Below are positions 33,434-42,235 of a stretch of 64,000 nt of DNA, piece after piece (positions within the stretch are counted from its first letter, which is position 1; every line of letters begins with the position of its first letter). The position numbers and the translations under genes are program-made. The DNA comes from Halorubrum halophilum. Lineage in GTDB: Archaea; Halobacteriota; Halobacteria; Halobacteriales; Haloferacaceae. The notes below the pieces were generated by a model. It had not been told where the DNA came from. It worked only from the letters and a program-made list of their open reading frames with translations, and did no database searches. Location of the stretch: assembly GCF_000739595.1 (NCBI RefSeq), contig NZ_BBJP01000039.1:1-64000 (forward strand), read 5' to 3'.

Positions 33434-34183
33434 ATGAGCCAGCAGGTCGTCGCGATTATTCAAGCCCGAATGGGTTCGACTCGCCTTCCTGGGAAAGTTA
33501 TGCTTCCATTGGCTGCGGAGCATGCCCTCTCACACACGATCCGACGTGTGAAATCGACTGAATACGTGACGAAGACGATGGTCGCAACCTCGAAACGGAC
33601 GGCAGACGACATCGTCGCGAGATATGCCGTTCGATCCGGGGCGGACGTGTTTCGTGGTAGCGAATCGGACGTTCTCGGACGGATCCATGATGCTGCTTGC
33701 TCCGCAAACGCTGACGTTATCGTCCGGATTACTGGGGACTGTCCCCTCATTGACCCGGTGACGATTGATACAGCCGTCCAAGAAATCCTTGACGGCGACA
33801 CACAATACGCGGCCAACATCTTCGATCGCACCTTTCCTCGGGGTCTCGATGTCGAGGTGTTCACCTTCGAGAGTTTCGAGCGGGTACACGAGGAGGCGAC
33901 CGAACCACACCACCGCGAGCACGTGACCCCGTACTATCGAGAACAGGAAGACGTGTTCTCCACTGAAAGCGTCACGTCCGAGGACGTGTTCGACGAGCCC
34001 CAGTTCCAGAACCGTGGCGACCTTCGTTTGACCCTCGACGAAGCCGACGATTACGAGGTATTGCGGACGATTTACGAGAACGTTCCGTTCGACGATATTC
34101 TCCCGACCAGAGAAGCGATCCGCTACGTCGACGAGAACGATCTCATGGAGCTGAACGCGGACGTTGAGCAGAAATCCCACTGA
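33434..34183 (+). CDS. Cytidylyltransferase of the SpsF/NeuA/PseF type
   Basis: 249 residues from the ATG at 33434 (MSQQVVAIIQARMGSTRLPG): the QARMGSTRLPGKV phosphate-binding loop is diagnostic of SpsF-like cytidylyltransferases. ITGDCPLIDPVTID carries the metal-binding Asp, and RFPRGLDVEVF-like sequence (FDRTFPRGLDVEVFTFE) the acceptor site. Expected to activate a nonulosonic acid with CMP. The open frame extends to 33383 but the upstream part is not conserved. Stop and the next start overlap (TGATG). Confidence 0.88.
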   Translation: MSQQVVAIIQARMGSTRLPGKVMLPLAAEHALSHTIRRVKSTEYVTKTMVATSKRTADDIVARYAVRSGADVFRGSESDVLGRIHDAACSANADVIVRITGDCPLIDPVTIDTAVQEILDGDTQYAANIFDRTFPRGLDVEVFTFESFERVHEEATEPHHREHVTPYYREQEDVFSTESVTSEDVFDEPQFQNRGDLRLTLDEADDYEVLRTIYENVPFDDILPTREAIRYVDENDLMELNADVEQKSH

Positions 34184-35187
34184 TGTACGTCGTCATACGT
34201 GCCGACGGCGGTCCGGAGATCGGCTACGGCCACCTCGTCAGAACTGGCGCACTCGCCAGCGAACTCCTCGATCGCGGCCACCAGGTCACGTACGCGACGA
34301 CGAAACCGGAACACGTCCGGGAAGTCTGTCCAGCTGGTGTAGACACGCTGACCATCCCTTCTCGGGAGGATCCCGAGCAAGTTCGAGAGTTCATCCGCGA
34401 TCACGCGGGCGTCACAGTCGTGGATTCATACCTTGCGGACGGGACGTACCAGAAGAGACTCGGAGAAGTCTCGCCGCTCGTCGTCATCGCTGACGACACT
34501 CGCCATCGGATCGCCGCCGACGTGCTCGTGAACGGGAATCTCTATGCACCCGATCTGGAGTACGACGTGATCGATGCGGAACCGACGTGGTGTCTCGGCC
34601 CGGAGTACCTCCTCCTTCGACAGGCGATCGCGGAGTACGCCTCGATGGATCCGCCGTGGCGCGATCCGCCGACCCGTGCGATCGTCACGATGGGCGGTAG
34701 CGACATCGTGGGGCTGACTCCGACCGTGATTCGGGCTTTCGACGGGTTCGATCTCCGTGTGGATGCTGTCGTCGGACCGGGATTTTCGACCGAACAGGAG
34801 ATGGAGATCGGAGATACAGCTGACGACGTGAGTGCAGATGTCCATGTCGTTCGTGATCCTGACGATCTTCCGAAGCGTATGTATCAGGCGGATTTCGCCG
34901 TGACCACCGCCAGCACGACTACCTACGAACTTCTTGCACTTGGGACGCCGATCGTGAGTGTTCCAGTCATCGATAATCAAGAACTCATCGCAGAAGCCCT
35001 TCGTCAGCAGAATCTAGCAATCGTTTTGAGTCGTGATGCTGAGTGTAGATCTTTCCGAACTGCGATCGAGAAGTACTGCTCTGATTCCTCGCTTCGCCAT
35101 GCTCGGCAAAATACTGGACAGGAATTAATAACTGGGAATGGAATCAAACGAGTTGCGAATATGATTTATAAGAAATCTAAATATTAA
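34183..35187 (+). CDS. pseG: PseG-like UDP-sugar hydrolase
   Basis: 334 residues. GADGGPEIGYGHLVRTGALA near the N-terminus is the G-x-G-H-x-x-R signature of PseG/SpsG, which removes UDP from the 2,4-diacetamido sugar before condensation with PEP. The second half has a GT-B-like site: IVTMGGSDIVGLTPTVIRAF, and TTASTTTYELLALGTPIVSV. Starts on the stop codon of the cytidylyltransferase gene. The 3' end after about 34960 is AT-rich while the rest is GC-rich. Confidence 0.85.
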   Translation: MYVVIRADGGPEIGYGHLVRTGALASELLDRGHQVTYATTKPEHVREVCPAGVDTLTIPSREDPEQVREFIRDHAGVTVVDSYLADGTYQKRLGEVSPLVVIADDTRHRIAADVLVNGNLYAPDLEYDVIDAEPTWCLGPEYLLLRQAIAEYASMDPPWRDPPTRAIVTMGGSDIVGLTPTVIRAFDGFDLRVDAVVGPGFSTEQEMEIGDTADDVSADVHVVRDPDDLPKRMYQADFAVTTASTTTYELLALGTPIVSVPVIDNQELIAEALRQQNLAIVLSRDAECRSFRTAIEKYCSDSSLRHARQNTGQELITGNGIKRVANMIYKKSKY

Positions 35188-35255
35188 ATACTTGAGCAAT
35201 ACTGATACTGTGTGGATCGGTGGTATTAGGTTTCATCTCAGAGAATGATTGCCTG

Positions 35256-36512
35256 ATGCGTACTGTCATCGTAGGTAATCGGAAATTAGCTCGCCATCTC
35301 CTACGTCATCTGCTCGAACACGATTGGAACGTCGTTGGAGTACTCGTCCCAGAAGGGGATCTAGCGACGGAACAAGCGAACTTTACACCAGTCGATGACC
35401 TTGTTGTAGACACTGATTGTGAACTGTACAAGGTAGAGGATATTAACAACCAAGAGAGTTTAACTTGGTTAAATGCGATTGATCCAGATATCTGTTTATG
35501 TGGTGGTTGGTCGCAGATAATCAAAAAACGGATATTGAATGTTCCAAATCAGGGCTTCTTTGGATTTCACTCTAGTCGGCTTCCAAAAGGTAGGGGAGGT
35601 GCTCCAGTTAATTGGAGTCTCATTAACGGTGATGAGGAAGTTTGGATATCACTGTTCGAATACGTCTCAGATGTTGATGCTGGTGACATCCTTGCGCAGG
35701 GATCTGTTCCAGTTCAGACACGAGACAATGTTAAGACAATTTTTGACGCTCTTGCTTCTGAAGCGTGTCGTCTCGTTTCATCCATTCGGTCGGAACTCAC
35801 ACAGAAGAGCGCGAAACGGATTCCACAGGAAATCGAAAACGCAACATACCGTCCGCGACGTCAACCGAAAGATGGACTGATTGACTGGCAAAACAACCCG
35901 GAAACTCTGTATAATTGGATCCGGAGTCAAACGAACCCTTATCCTGGGGCATATACATTTTATGATAACGAACGTCTGACTGTCTGGCATAGCGAACCGG
36001 TCTCGAGAGCATCGTCAAACGATCCAGAACCAGGTGAAGTTCTTGAGATCGTCGATGGTGAGGGTGTAGAGGTACAAGGCCAAGGAGGTGTCATTCGATT
36101 GACTCGTGTTCAACGTGGAGATCGGCCGCCTTCTTGGGCTGATAACTATGCTCGGAAAATGGGTGTATCTCCTGGAGATCGATTTAGTCAAGAGTGGGCA
36201 CCCGATGATTGGATTTACACTGGCTTTCGTGGTCTATTGGGATCGTCTGGATTCGATACCAATCTTGGAGTAGATGAGATCGGTTCATTAGATCTCGTTG
36301 CTTTTTCTGGTTCCAGTCACGAGGTCTCCATCTCTGTCTCTATAGATAGTAAACAGGTTCTTCACGAGTCAGTCGTGGTTGATGATGTCTATTGTGACGA
36401 AGTTAGATATCAATTTGTCGAACCAGGTACTCACTCGATCTCGGTCGTCTTCAATACATTTGAGGACACGGACACCCGCCATCTCAAAATATTCGTTCAT
36501 GATAGCAACTAG
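35256..36512 (+). CDS. Formyltransferase with a C-terminal beta-rich extension
   Basis: 418 residues from the ATG at 35256 (MRTVIVGNRK). The methionyl-tRNA-formyltransferase-like domain (1-200) has GFHSSRLPKGRGGAPVNWSL (the H-x-S-x-LP-x-x-R-G motif) and DVDAGDILAQG with the catalytic Asp. Then comes a Fmt-like C-terminal domain (YRPRRQPKDGLIDW, TRVQRGDRPPSWAD). The last about 90 residues are a beta-rich extension (GFRGLLGSSGFDTNL onwards). It probably N-formylates an amino sugar with formyl-THF; N-formyl-legionaminic acid is known in a haloarchaeon (Halorubrum). AT-rich, likely transferred. Confidence 0.82.
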   Translation: MRTVIVGNRKLARHLLRHLLEHDWNVVGVLVPEGDLATEQANFTPVDDLVVDTDCELYKVEDINNQESLTWLNAIDPDICLCGGWSQIIKKRILNVPNQGFFGFHSSRLPKGRGGAPVNWSLINGDEEVWISLFEYVSDVDAGDILAQGSVPVQTRDNVKTIFDALASEACRLVSSIRSELTQKSAKRIPQEIENATYRPRRQPKDGLIDWQNNPETLYNWIRSQTNPYPGAYTFYDNERLTVWHSEPVSRASSNDPEPGEVLEIVDGEGVEVQGQGGVIRLTRVQRGDRPPSWADNYARKMGVSPGDRFSQEWAPDDWIYTGFRGLLGSSGFDTNLGVDEIGSLDLVAFSGSSHEVSISVSIDSKQVLHESVVVDDVYCDEVRYQFVEPGTHSISVVFNTFEDTDTRHLKIFVHDSN

Positions 36513-36517
36513 GTTAG

Positions 36518-37195
36518 CTAGCGGCGAACTTCCCGAAGAACTTCGAATGGTTCGGCTGCTTGTACTCCCGCTTTTGCTCCCCATACCTCTGCGTTCTTTT
36601 TGATCGTATCTGTCGTCCGTGGATGTGGTGGATCTTTGAGTTCGTTCTCGTATACCGACAGCGCTTGGAGTTTCACGTCAAGATATGAGGAGATGTCCAC
36701 GAAAGAGGTCGGCTGAAATGCGTTACTCGGTTCCGGTGTTGACCATTCCGAAGCTGAAAGCGTTTCGTAGGCGAGCACACGAGTTATATGACTATCTTTC
36801 AGGGGGCGGGTAGCAGTGATAGTGGCACGACAGGTGAGTTCGTGATCAATATTAAGATCCCCGTAGTGGTGGGTGTAGATCACGTCCGGCTCATGTTTCT
36901 CGATCTCCGTTTCGATAGTCTGTACGATATCCAGTAATGGAACTGTATCGAAACTGTTGTCTGGAAATCTATGAAGACTTACGGTCGCACCGAGAATACG
37001 ACCTGATTTCTGAGCGCGATCACGTCGTCGTTTGATTTCTGTGGTCGCAGTATCTCTATTTTCATATCGGGATGTCACACCATCAGAGAGAATACAGACA
37101 TGTACGTCGTCTCCCTCGTCGGCATGGCGAACAAGAGTTCCGCCAACACCGAGGATCTCATCATCCGGATGAGCAGCGATACAGAGGACGGACAT
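36518..37195 (-). CDS. PIG-L/LmbE-family deacetylase
   Basis: 225 residues. MSVLCIAAHPDDEILGVGGT contains the AHPDDE zinc/catalytic motif; VIYTHHYGDLNIDHELTCRA provides the other zinc His residues. Such enzymes remove N-acetyl groups from GlcNAc-like sugars. Together with the adjacent formyltransferase and acetyltransferase this suggests acetyl-to-formyl exchange on the sugar; that is inference. It is convergent with the formyltransferase and AT-rich like it. Confidence 0.88.
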   Translation of the reverse strand: MSVLCIAAHPDDEILGVGGTLVRHADEGDDVHVCILSDGVTSRYENRDTATTEIKRRRDRAQKSGRILGATVSLHRFPDNSFDTVPLLDIVQTIETEIEKHEPDVIYTHHYGDLNIDHELTCRATITATRPLKDSHITRVLAYETLSASEWSTPEPSNAFQPTSFVDISSYLDVKLQALSVYENELKDPPHPRTTDTIKKNAEVWGAKAGVQAAEPFEVLREVRR

Positions 37196-37287
37196 AGTAC
37201 GTTTTCAATGAACTGAGTATATAAAATACAGGATTAGAGATTCTAATACTCCCCAAGTATTTGAGAGAGATTATACTATGTGCTAAT

Positions 37288-37827
37288 ATGACCGTGTGTA
37301 AACGATGTGGATTAGAGATTCGCACCAATAAGTCACAGAAAGACGCTGAACACAAACGCATTTGTCAGCCATGTGTGGATCTCGCTGAAAATGACGATCA
37401 ATTATACGTCTCTCCACTAGAACGAGACGATCTAGAGATCGTACTAGCGTGGCGATCGAATCCGAAAATATACCGCTACTTTCGGGAACAGAATAATCCT
37501 CTTTCTTGGAAGGAACATGTCGAATGGTTTGAATCGCGTAATTCAGACCGATATGATTTCATGATCCATTATCAGGATCGAAGAGTGGGTGTGATAAGTC
37601 TTGGTTCCGATCGTGAGGTAACGATATACCTCGGTGACTTTTCAGTTCATGGTGAAGGCATTGCGACTCGTTCACTCAATTGGCTCTGTGAACGATTAAA
37701 CGATAAATCACCAATTTATGCGGAAGTTCATAAAGACAATATGAACTCAATACATCTGTTTCAGTCATGTGGATTTCGGTTAGATGCTGAAACAGAATCA
37801 TGGAAGAGATACAAATATTCTGATTAA
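37288..37827 (+). CDS. GNAT acetyltransferase with N-terminal zinc finger (PseH-like)
   Basis: 179 residues from the ATG at 37288 (MTVCKRCGLEIRTNKSQKDA). An N-terminal zinc ribbon (CKRCG ... CQPCVDL) is fused to a GNAT domain: LAWRSNPKIYRYFREQNNPL, KEHVEWFESR, VGVISLGSDREVTIYLGD, GEGIATRSLNWL (acetyl-CoA loop) and HKDNMNSIHLFQSCGFRL. PseH N-acetylates the 4-amino sugar in nonulosonate synthesis. The zinc-ribbon fusion is unusual. It converges on the NeuB-like gene, with stops overlapping by 4 bp. Confidence 0.82.
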   Translation: MTVCKRCGLEIRTNKSQKDAEHKRICQPCVDLAENDDQLYVSPLERDDLEIVLAWRSNPKIYRYFREQNNPLSWKEHVEWFESRNSDRYDFMIHYQDRRVGVISLGSDREVTIYLGDFSVHGEGIATRSLNWLCERLNDKSPIYAEVHKDNMNSIHLFQSCGFRLDAETESWKRYKYSD

Positions 37828-38873
37828 TCCATTATGTCTGACCAGTTAATTCCATCCCCGATAGAAATCGATTGTTCAGCTTTTTGTCCAAGTATTTCAG
37901 TATAAAATTTCGGATACAATCCGGTATCCTGATCTCCAGAACGTAAAATATCGATGTTTTCCTCGGTCAACTCCTCGCCTGCCTCGATATCCTCGACCGC
38001 ATGGATTGCACGGCGTGCTTTCTCGTGGAGTTCCTGTTCGACCTCCAGCACTTGCTTTTCTCCGGTTCCAAGCGCGGCCTTGGTGTCGCGGATCGCTGTC
38101 ACCATCCGGTCCAGTTCGTCGGGTTCCAGCGCGAATTCGTGGTCTGGTCCCTCCATCGATTTGTCGAGCGTGAAGTGCTTCTCGACGACGCAGGCTCCGA
38201 GTGCGACCGCCGCCGACGGGGCAGTCACGGGATCGAGAGTGTGATCGGAGAGTCCGGTCGGAACATTAAACTCCTCGTGAAGCGTCTCGACGACGCCAAC
38301 GTTGATCTCAGAGATCGGCGTCGGATACGCGGCGACACACTGTAATAGGACGAGATCGGAAGCTCCTGCCTCGCGAAGCGCCGCGACCGATTCTCCCACC
38401 TCCGCTAACTCGTGAGCACCCGTGGACATGATGATCGGCTTGTCGGTCTTCGCGAGGTGCTCGAGGAAGGGGATGTGACTGCTCGTGTAGGAGGCGACCT
38501 TCCACGCGGGAACGTACTCGGCGAGTTCCGCTGCGGACCGCTCGTCGAACGGCGTCGACATGAACTGGATCCCACGCTCGAGACAGTAGTCGTGTAGTTC
38601 GGGGATCCACTCGTAGGGCATCTCCATCGACTCGATGATTTCGTAGATGCTCCGGTCGTCGTCAAGGTACTCGACCTCGCCGCTCTCCTCGACGTACAGG
38701 TCTTCCGCCCGGAACGTCTGGAACTTCACCGCGTCTGCACCGACATCGGCGGCAACATCGATGAGTTCCTTCGCGATATTGAGATCCCCGTTGTGATTCG
38801 ATCCCGCCTCCGCAATCACGAATGCTGGCTCGTCCGGTCCGACGGGTCGGTCTCCGATGTAAAATTCGGCCAT
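37824..38873 (-). CDS. Nonulosonic acid synthase (NeuB/PseI/LegI family)
   Basis: 349 residues. Barrel domain: FVIAEAGSNHNGDLNIAKEL, DAVKFQTFRAEDLY, MSTPFDERSAAELAEY, STGAHELAEV, LSDHTLDPVTAP, VEKHFTLDKSMEGPDHEF; C-terminal SAF/antifreeze-like domain AIHAVEDIEAGEELTEENI. Condenses a 6-deoxy-diacetamido-hexose or N-acetylmannosamine-like sugar with phosphoenolpyruvate; the (L)SDHT and EKHFT pieces hold the metal and PEP residues. The last about 45 codons (to about 37960) are AT-rich while the rest is GC-rich, a probable recombination point. Confidence 0.92.
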   Translation of the reverse strand: MAEFYIGDRPVGPDEPAFVIAEAGSNHNGDLNIAKELIDVAADVGADAVKFQTFRAEDLYVEESGEVEYLDDDRSIYEIIESMEMPYEWIPELHDYCLERGIQFMSTPFDERSAAELAEYVPAWKVASYTSSHIPFLEHLAKTDKPIIMSTGAHELAEVGESVAALREAGASDLVLLQCVAAYPTPISEINVGVVETLHEEFNVPTGLSDHTLDPVTAPSAAVALGACVVEKHFTLDKSMEGPDHEFALEPDELDRMVTAIRDTKAALGTGEKQVLEVEQELHEKARRAIHAVEDIEAGEELTEENIDILRSGDQDTGLYPKFYTEILGQKAEQSISIGDGINWSDIMD

Positions 38874-38982
38874 ACCGTTTCTCCAACGAGCGAACGAATA
38901 AAATCATCCGATCGAACCATGACGCCTCGATATCGCGATCCTTGAGAACCGACGATCTATCGAGAAACTGCTTCTAGAGGCG

Positions 38983-40170
38983 TTACGCGTGGTACTTGTG
39001 TAGTCGGCGCATGGCAGAGATCACGTCCTCGACATCTTCGTCATCCATCTCCGCGTGGAGCGGGAGACTTACCAATCCCTCGTACACCCTCTCCGTCTCG
39101 GGGAACTCCCCTCGTTCGAATCCGAACTCCTCCTGGAAGTACGGGTGGTAGTGGAGCGGAACGTAGTGGACTTGTACGCCCAGGTTCTCAGCATGTAGCG
39201 CGTTGACGAACTCTTTCCGGTCACACCCGAACCCCTCTCCGATCTCGACGGCGTACAGGTGATACATCGGGTCCGCGTTCGTCGTCTCTGGTGGCGTTCG
39301 GAGTCCAGGCACGTCCGCGAACGCCGCATCGTATGCCGAGATGATCTCGTCGCGACGCGTCTTGAACGTCTCGAGCCGATCCAGTTGTGCGAGCCCGAGC
39401 GCCGCCTGGATGTCCGTCACGTTGTAATTGTAGCCGACGCCGTCTGAAACCTGGTACCAGGGCTCGTCCTCGTGGCCCTCCGGACAGTAGTCCATTTCGA
39501 ACGACCGCAGTCGTCGAAGCCGTTCCGCGAGCTCGTCGTTGTCCGTGACGACCGTCCCCCCCTCGCCGGTGGTGACGTTCTTCACCGGATGGAAACTGAA
39601 GACCGCCATGTCGCGCTGTGCGCCGATCGGCTCGCCGTTCCAGGTCCCACCGAACGCGTGACACGCGTCCCAGATCACGGTCAAGTCGTGTTTGTCGGCG
39701 ACCTCGAGGAGTCCCTCGATGTCCGCCGGATGACCACCGTAGTGCATCGGAACGATCGCTTCCGTCTCAGGAGAGATCCGCTCGCGAACCGCGTCCGGAT
39801 CGAGCGTTCGTCGATGCGGGTCGATATCAGCGAGCACCGGCGTCGCCCCGCAGTACGTCGCCGCGTGTGCCGTCGAAACGAACGTGAGGGGTGTCGTGAT
39901 CACTTCGTCGCCGGAGTCGAACCCGGCCGCACGCCCCGCGAGGTGAAGCGCCGTCGTCCCCGACGTCGCCGCGATCGCGTGGTCCACGCCGACGAGATCG
40001 GCCACTCGCTCCTCGAACGCCTCGACGGTTGGCCCGCGCGTGATGTAATCGCCCTCCAGGGCTTCCGCGACCGCCTCCTTCTCCGCTTCGCTGATACTCT
40101 GTGAGCCGTACCCCAACACGTCCTCGCGGATCGGCTCGCCGCCGTAGTGTGCTGGAAGGTCGCCCGTCAT
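38983..40170 (-). CDS. DegT/DnrJ/EryC1-family aminotransferase (PseC/LegC-like)
   Basis: 395 residues. PLP enzyme with GDYITRGPTVEAFEERVADL, TSGTTALHLA (phosphate binding), DACHAFGGTWNGEPIG (Asp-x-x-His) and the catalytic Lys in FSFHPVKNVTTGEGG. Transfers an amino group to C4 of the UDP-4-keto sugar. Its ATG overlaps the stop of the upstream epimerase/dehydratase gene by four bases, so the three genes from 42135 to 38983 form an operon. The C-terminus ends in a helical RRLHKYHA. Confidence 0.92.
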   Translation of the reverse strand: MTGDLPAHYGGEPIREDVLGYGSQSISEAEKEAVAEALEGDYITRGPTVEAFEERVADLVGVDHAIAATSGTTALHLAGRAAGFDSGDEVITTPLTFVSTAHAATYCGATPVLADIDPHRRTLDPDAVRERISPETEAIVPMHYGGHPADIEGLLEVADKHDLTVIWDACHAFGGTWNGEPIGAQRDMAVFSFHPVKNVTTGEGGTVVTDNDELAERLRRLRSFEMDYCPEGHEDEPWYQVSDGVGYNYNVTDIQAALGLAQLDRLETFKTRRDEIISAYDAAFADVPGLRTPPETTNADPMYHLYAVEIGEGFGCDRKEFVNALHAENLGVQVHYVPLHYHPYFQEEFGFERGEFPETERVYEGLVSLPLHAEMDDEDVEDVISAMRRLHKYHA

Positions 40171-41120
40171 CCTGCGATGTCCTCGCGATCACGGAGCCAC
40201 GTCCGGAGGCGGGAGACTCCCTCCTCGAGCGTGACCACCGGCTCCCAATCGAGCATCTCCTTCGCCTTCGTCGGGTCACAGAGCAGCTTCTGAACCTCGC
40301 TTTGCGGGTGGTGGTGTTCCACGTGCGTGATCTCCGTTCCGTCGGTCGCGATCAGCTCCGCGAGATCGTTGATCGACACGTCGGTTCCCGTCCCCGCGTT
40401 GATCACCTCGCCGACGGTCTCGTCGCTGAACGTTCCCTCGACGATGAACCGAGCACAGTCCGTCGCGTACAACAGGTCCCGCGTCTGGGTTCCGTCACCG
40501 AAGATCTTCAGCGGATTCCCTTGGATGTCGCGGCTCGTGAAGATCGACACGACGCCGCCCGCCATGCCGGTCTTCTGGTACGGGCCGTACGTGTTGAACG
40601 GGCGCAGTATCGTGACCGGGAGGTCGTACCCGTGGTAGTAGCCTTCGGCCAAGTCCTCGGCAGCCAGTTTCGACCCGGCGTACGGCGAGGCGGGTTTCGT
40701 CGGGTGGTCCTCGCTGATCCCGGCCCCCGAGTCGACCATGTCGTACACCATACAGGTTCCAATGAGTCCGAGTCGCGTGTCGTCCTCCCGGCACGCCTCG
40801 AGGACGTTCTGGGTACCAATCACGTTCGATTCGAAGTGTGCCCCCGGATCCTCCAGACTCTCTTGAACGTCGATCTCGGCGGCGAGGTGGATACACGCGT
40901 CCACGTCGTGTTCGAAGAGTCGGCCGATGTCCTCGCGAGATCGAACGTCCCCTTCGTAGATGTGGAACGCGTCGTCGTCTCGGAATTCCTCGATGTTCCG
41001 TTCCGAACCGTTCGAGAAGTCGTCGAGCCCGTAGACGGTGTGTCCTCGATCGAGGAGCTCTGCTACGACCCAGCGACCGATGAATCCCGCAGCGCCGGTG
41101 ATCGCGACTGTTTCACTCAT
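40167..41120 (-). CDS. Extended SDR NDP-sugar epimerase/4,6-dehydratase (LegB-like)
   Basis: 317 residues. Rossmann fold with GAAGFIGRWV, acidic residue after strand 2 (GLDDFSNG), HLAAEIDVQESL, catalytic YAGSK (Y-x3-K) with PYAGSKLAAE, and RPFNTYGPYQ. The Thr/Cys at TCMVYDM stands where many relatives have S-S/T-x-x-Y. It resembles LegB-type or GalE-like enzymes found with NeuB genes. Having both this and a PseB-like gene leaves it open whether a Pse-type or Leg-type sugar is made. Overlaps the aminotransferase by 4 bp and the PseB-like gene by 8 bp. Confidence 0.85.
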   Translation of the reverse strand: MSETVAITGAAGFIGRWVVAELLDRGHTVYGLDDFSNGSERNIEEFRDDDAFHIYEGDVRSREDIGRLFEHDVDACIHLAAEIDVQESLEDPGAHFESNVIGTQNVLEACREDDTRLGLIGTCMVYDMVDSGAGISEDHPTKPASPYAGSKLAAEDLAEGYYHGYDLPVTILRPFNTYGPYQKTGMAGGVVSIFTSRDIQGNPLKIFGDGTQTRDLLYATDCARFIVEGTFSDETVGEVINAGTGTDVSINDLAELIATDGTEITHVEHHHPQSEVQKLLCDPTKAKEMLDWEPVVTLEEGVSRLRTWLRDREDIAG

Positions 41121-42135
41121 TGATCGTCTCGAGAGAATCTTTCGTCTCCAAGAGTGAGACGATTTCGCTTTTCGAAAGCTTCTCCGCGTCCTTCGAGGAC
41201 AACACGATATCGTCCACTTTCTCGAACCCCTCCGGCGGGTCCGGCGTCCGGGTTTCGGTCGCCTCCGGAAGGATCGCGTACATCGAGCCGTTCTCGTAGG
41301 CTCGGAGAGACTCGCGGTTGGTCATGATCTCCTCGTGGAACGTCTCTCCCGGACGGGGACCGATGACTTCGATCTCGATGTCGCTCGGCCCGTATCCGTA
41401 CTGCGGTGCGAGCGTCTCGATCATCGCATCCGCCAAGTCAGGGATCCGGATGGCCGGCATTTTGTAGACGAACACCTCACCGCCGGTGGTCTTTTTGGCG
41501 GCCCCGGTAACGAGATCGAACACGTCTTCGTACGTGAGGAAAAATCGAGTCATCCGTTCATCTGTCAGGGTGACCGGTCCACCTTCAGCAATCTGTTCGG
41601 TAAAGAGCGGGATTACAGATTGCGAGGACTTGATTACGTTCCCGAACCGGACGGACGCGAGGTCGATGTCGCTCCCCCCGCTGTAGGTGTTTCCGGCCGT
41701 GACGAGCTTTTCTCCGAGCAGTTTCGTGGTACCCATCGTGTTGGCCGGATCGACCGCTTTGTCGCTGCTCGTGAAGACGAAGCGATCGACGTTCGCGTCG
41801 ATGGCCGTATCGACGACGTTCTGGAGGCCGAGCGCGTTCGTCTTCACCGCCTCAAACGGGTTGTACTCACAGATGTCGACGTGTTTCATCGCTGCCGTGT
41901 GGAAGACGACATCCACGCCAGCCATCGCTCGTGAGAGACGGTCACTGTCCCGGATGTTCCCAGCGAAGAATCGACAGCGCTCGTCGGAAATATCCGATTT
42001 CAACGATGCTAGCCCGGATTCGCTGTTGTCGAGGATCCGAAGGGTTTGGGGATCCCGATCGAGTAACCGAGGAACGAGGGATCGACCGACCGATCCTGCC
42101 CCACCGGTCAATAGTACGGTGTTTCCGTTAATCAT
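41113..42135 (-). CDS. UDP-GlcNAc 4,6-dehydratase (PseB/CapE/FlaA1-like)
   Basis: 340 residues. Short polysaccharide-dehydratase: TGGAGSVGRSLVPRLL, HTAAMKHVDICEYNPFEAV, SSDKAVDPANTMGTTKLLGE. The S-S-D-K-A motif with MGxTK in place of YxxxK is typical of this family. RMTRFFLTYEDVFDLV and the PRPGETFHEEI end are also characteristic. It is the first gene of the three-gene minus-strand operon and gives the first step of nonulosonate synthesis. 101 bp from the ABC transporter's stop on the same strand. Confidence 0.9.
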   Translation of the reverse strand: MINGNTVLLTGGAGSVGRSLVPRLLDRDPQTLRILDNSESGLASLKSDISDERCRFFAGNIRDSDRLSRAMAGVDVVFHTAAMKHVDICEYNPFEAVKTNALGLQNVVDTAIDANVDRFVFTSSDKAVDPANTMGTTKLLGEKLVTAGNTYSGGSDIDLASVRFGNVIKSSQSVIPLFTEQIAEGGPVTLTDERMTRFFLTYEDVFDLVTGAAKKTTGGEVFVYKMPAIRIPDLADAMIETLAPQYGYGPSDIEIEVIGPRPGETFHEEIMTNRESLRAYENGSMYAILPEATETRTPDPPEGFEKVDDIVLSSKDAEKLSKSEIVSLLETKDSLETINE

Positions 42136-42235
42136 CTACCCTGTATCTTCTAGAGGGTACCAATCAAGCTATTGAATCCGATCGATACCTCTACTGAGAA
42201 ATCAAGACCGTCCTTCGCATCAAAAACTCAATTCG

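Noticed and set aside
40101-41123. Plus-strand frame of 340 residues opposite the epimerase gene
   Set aside because: Antisense of a clear SDR gene; composition is dominated by Arg and Val without motifs.
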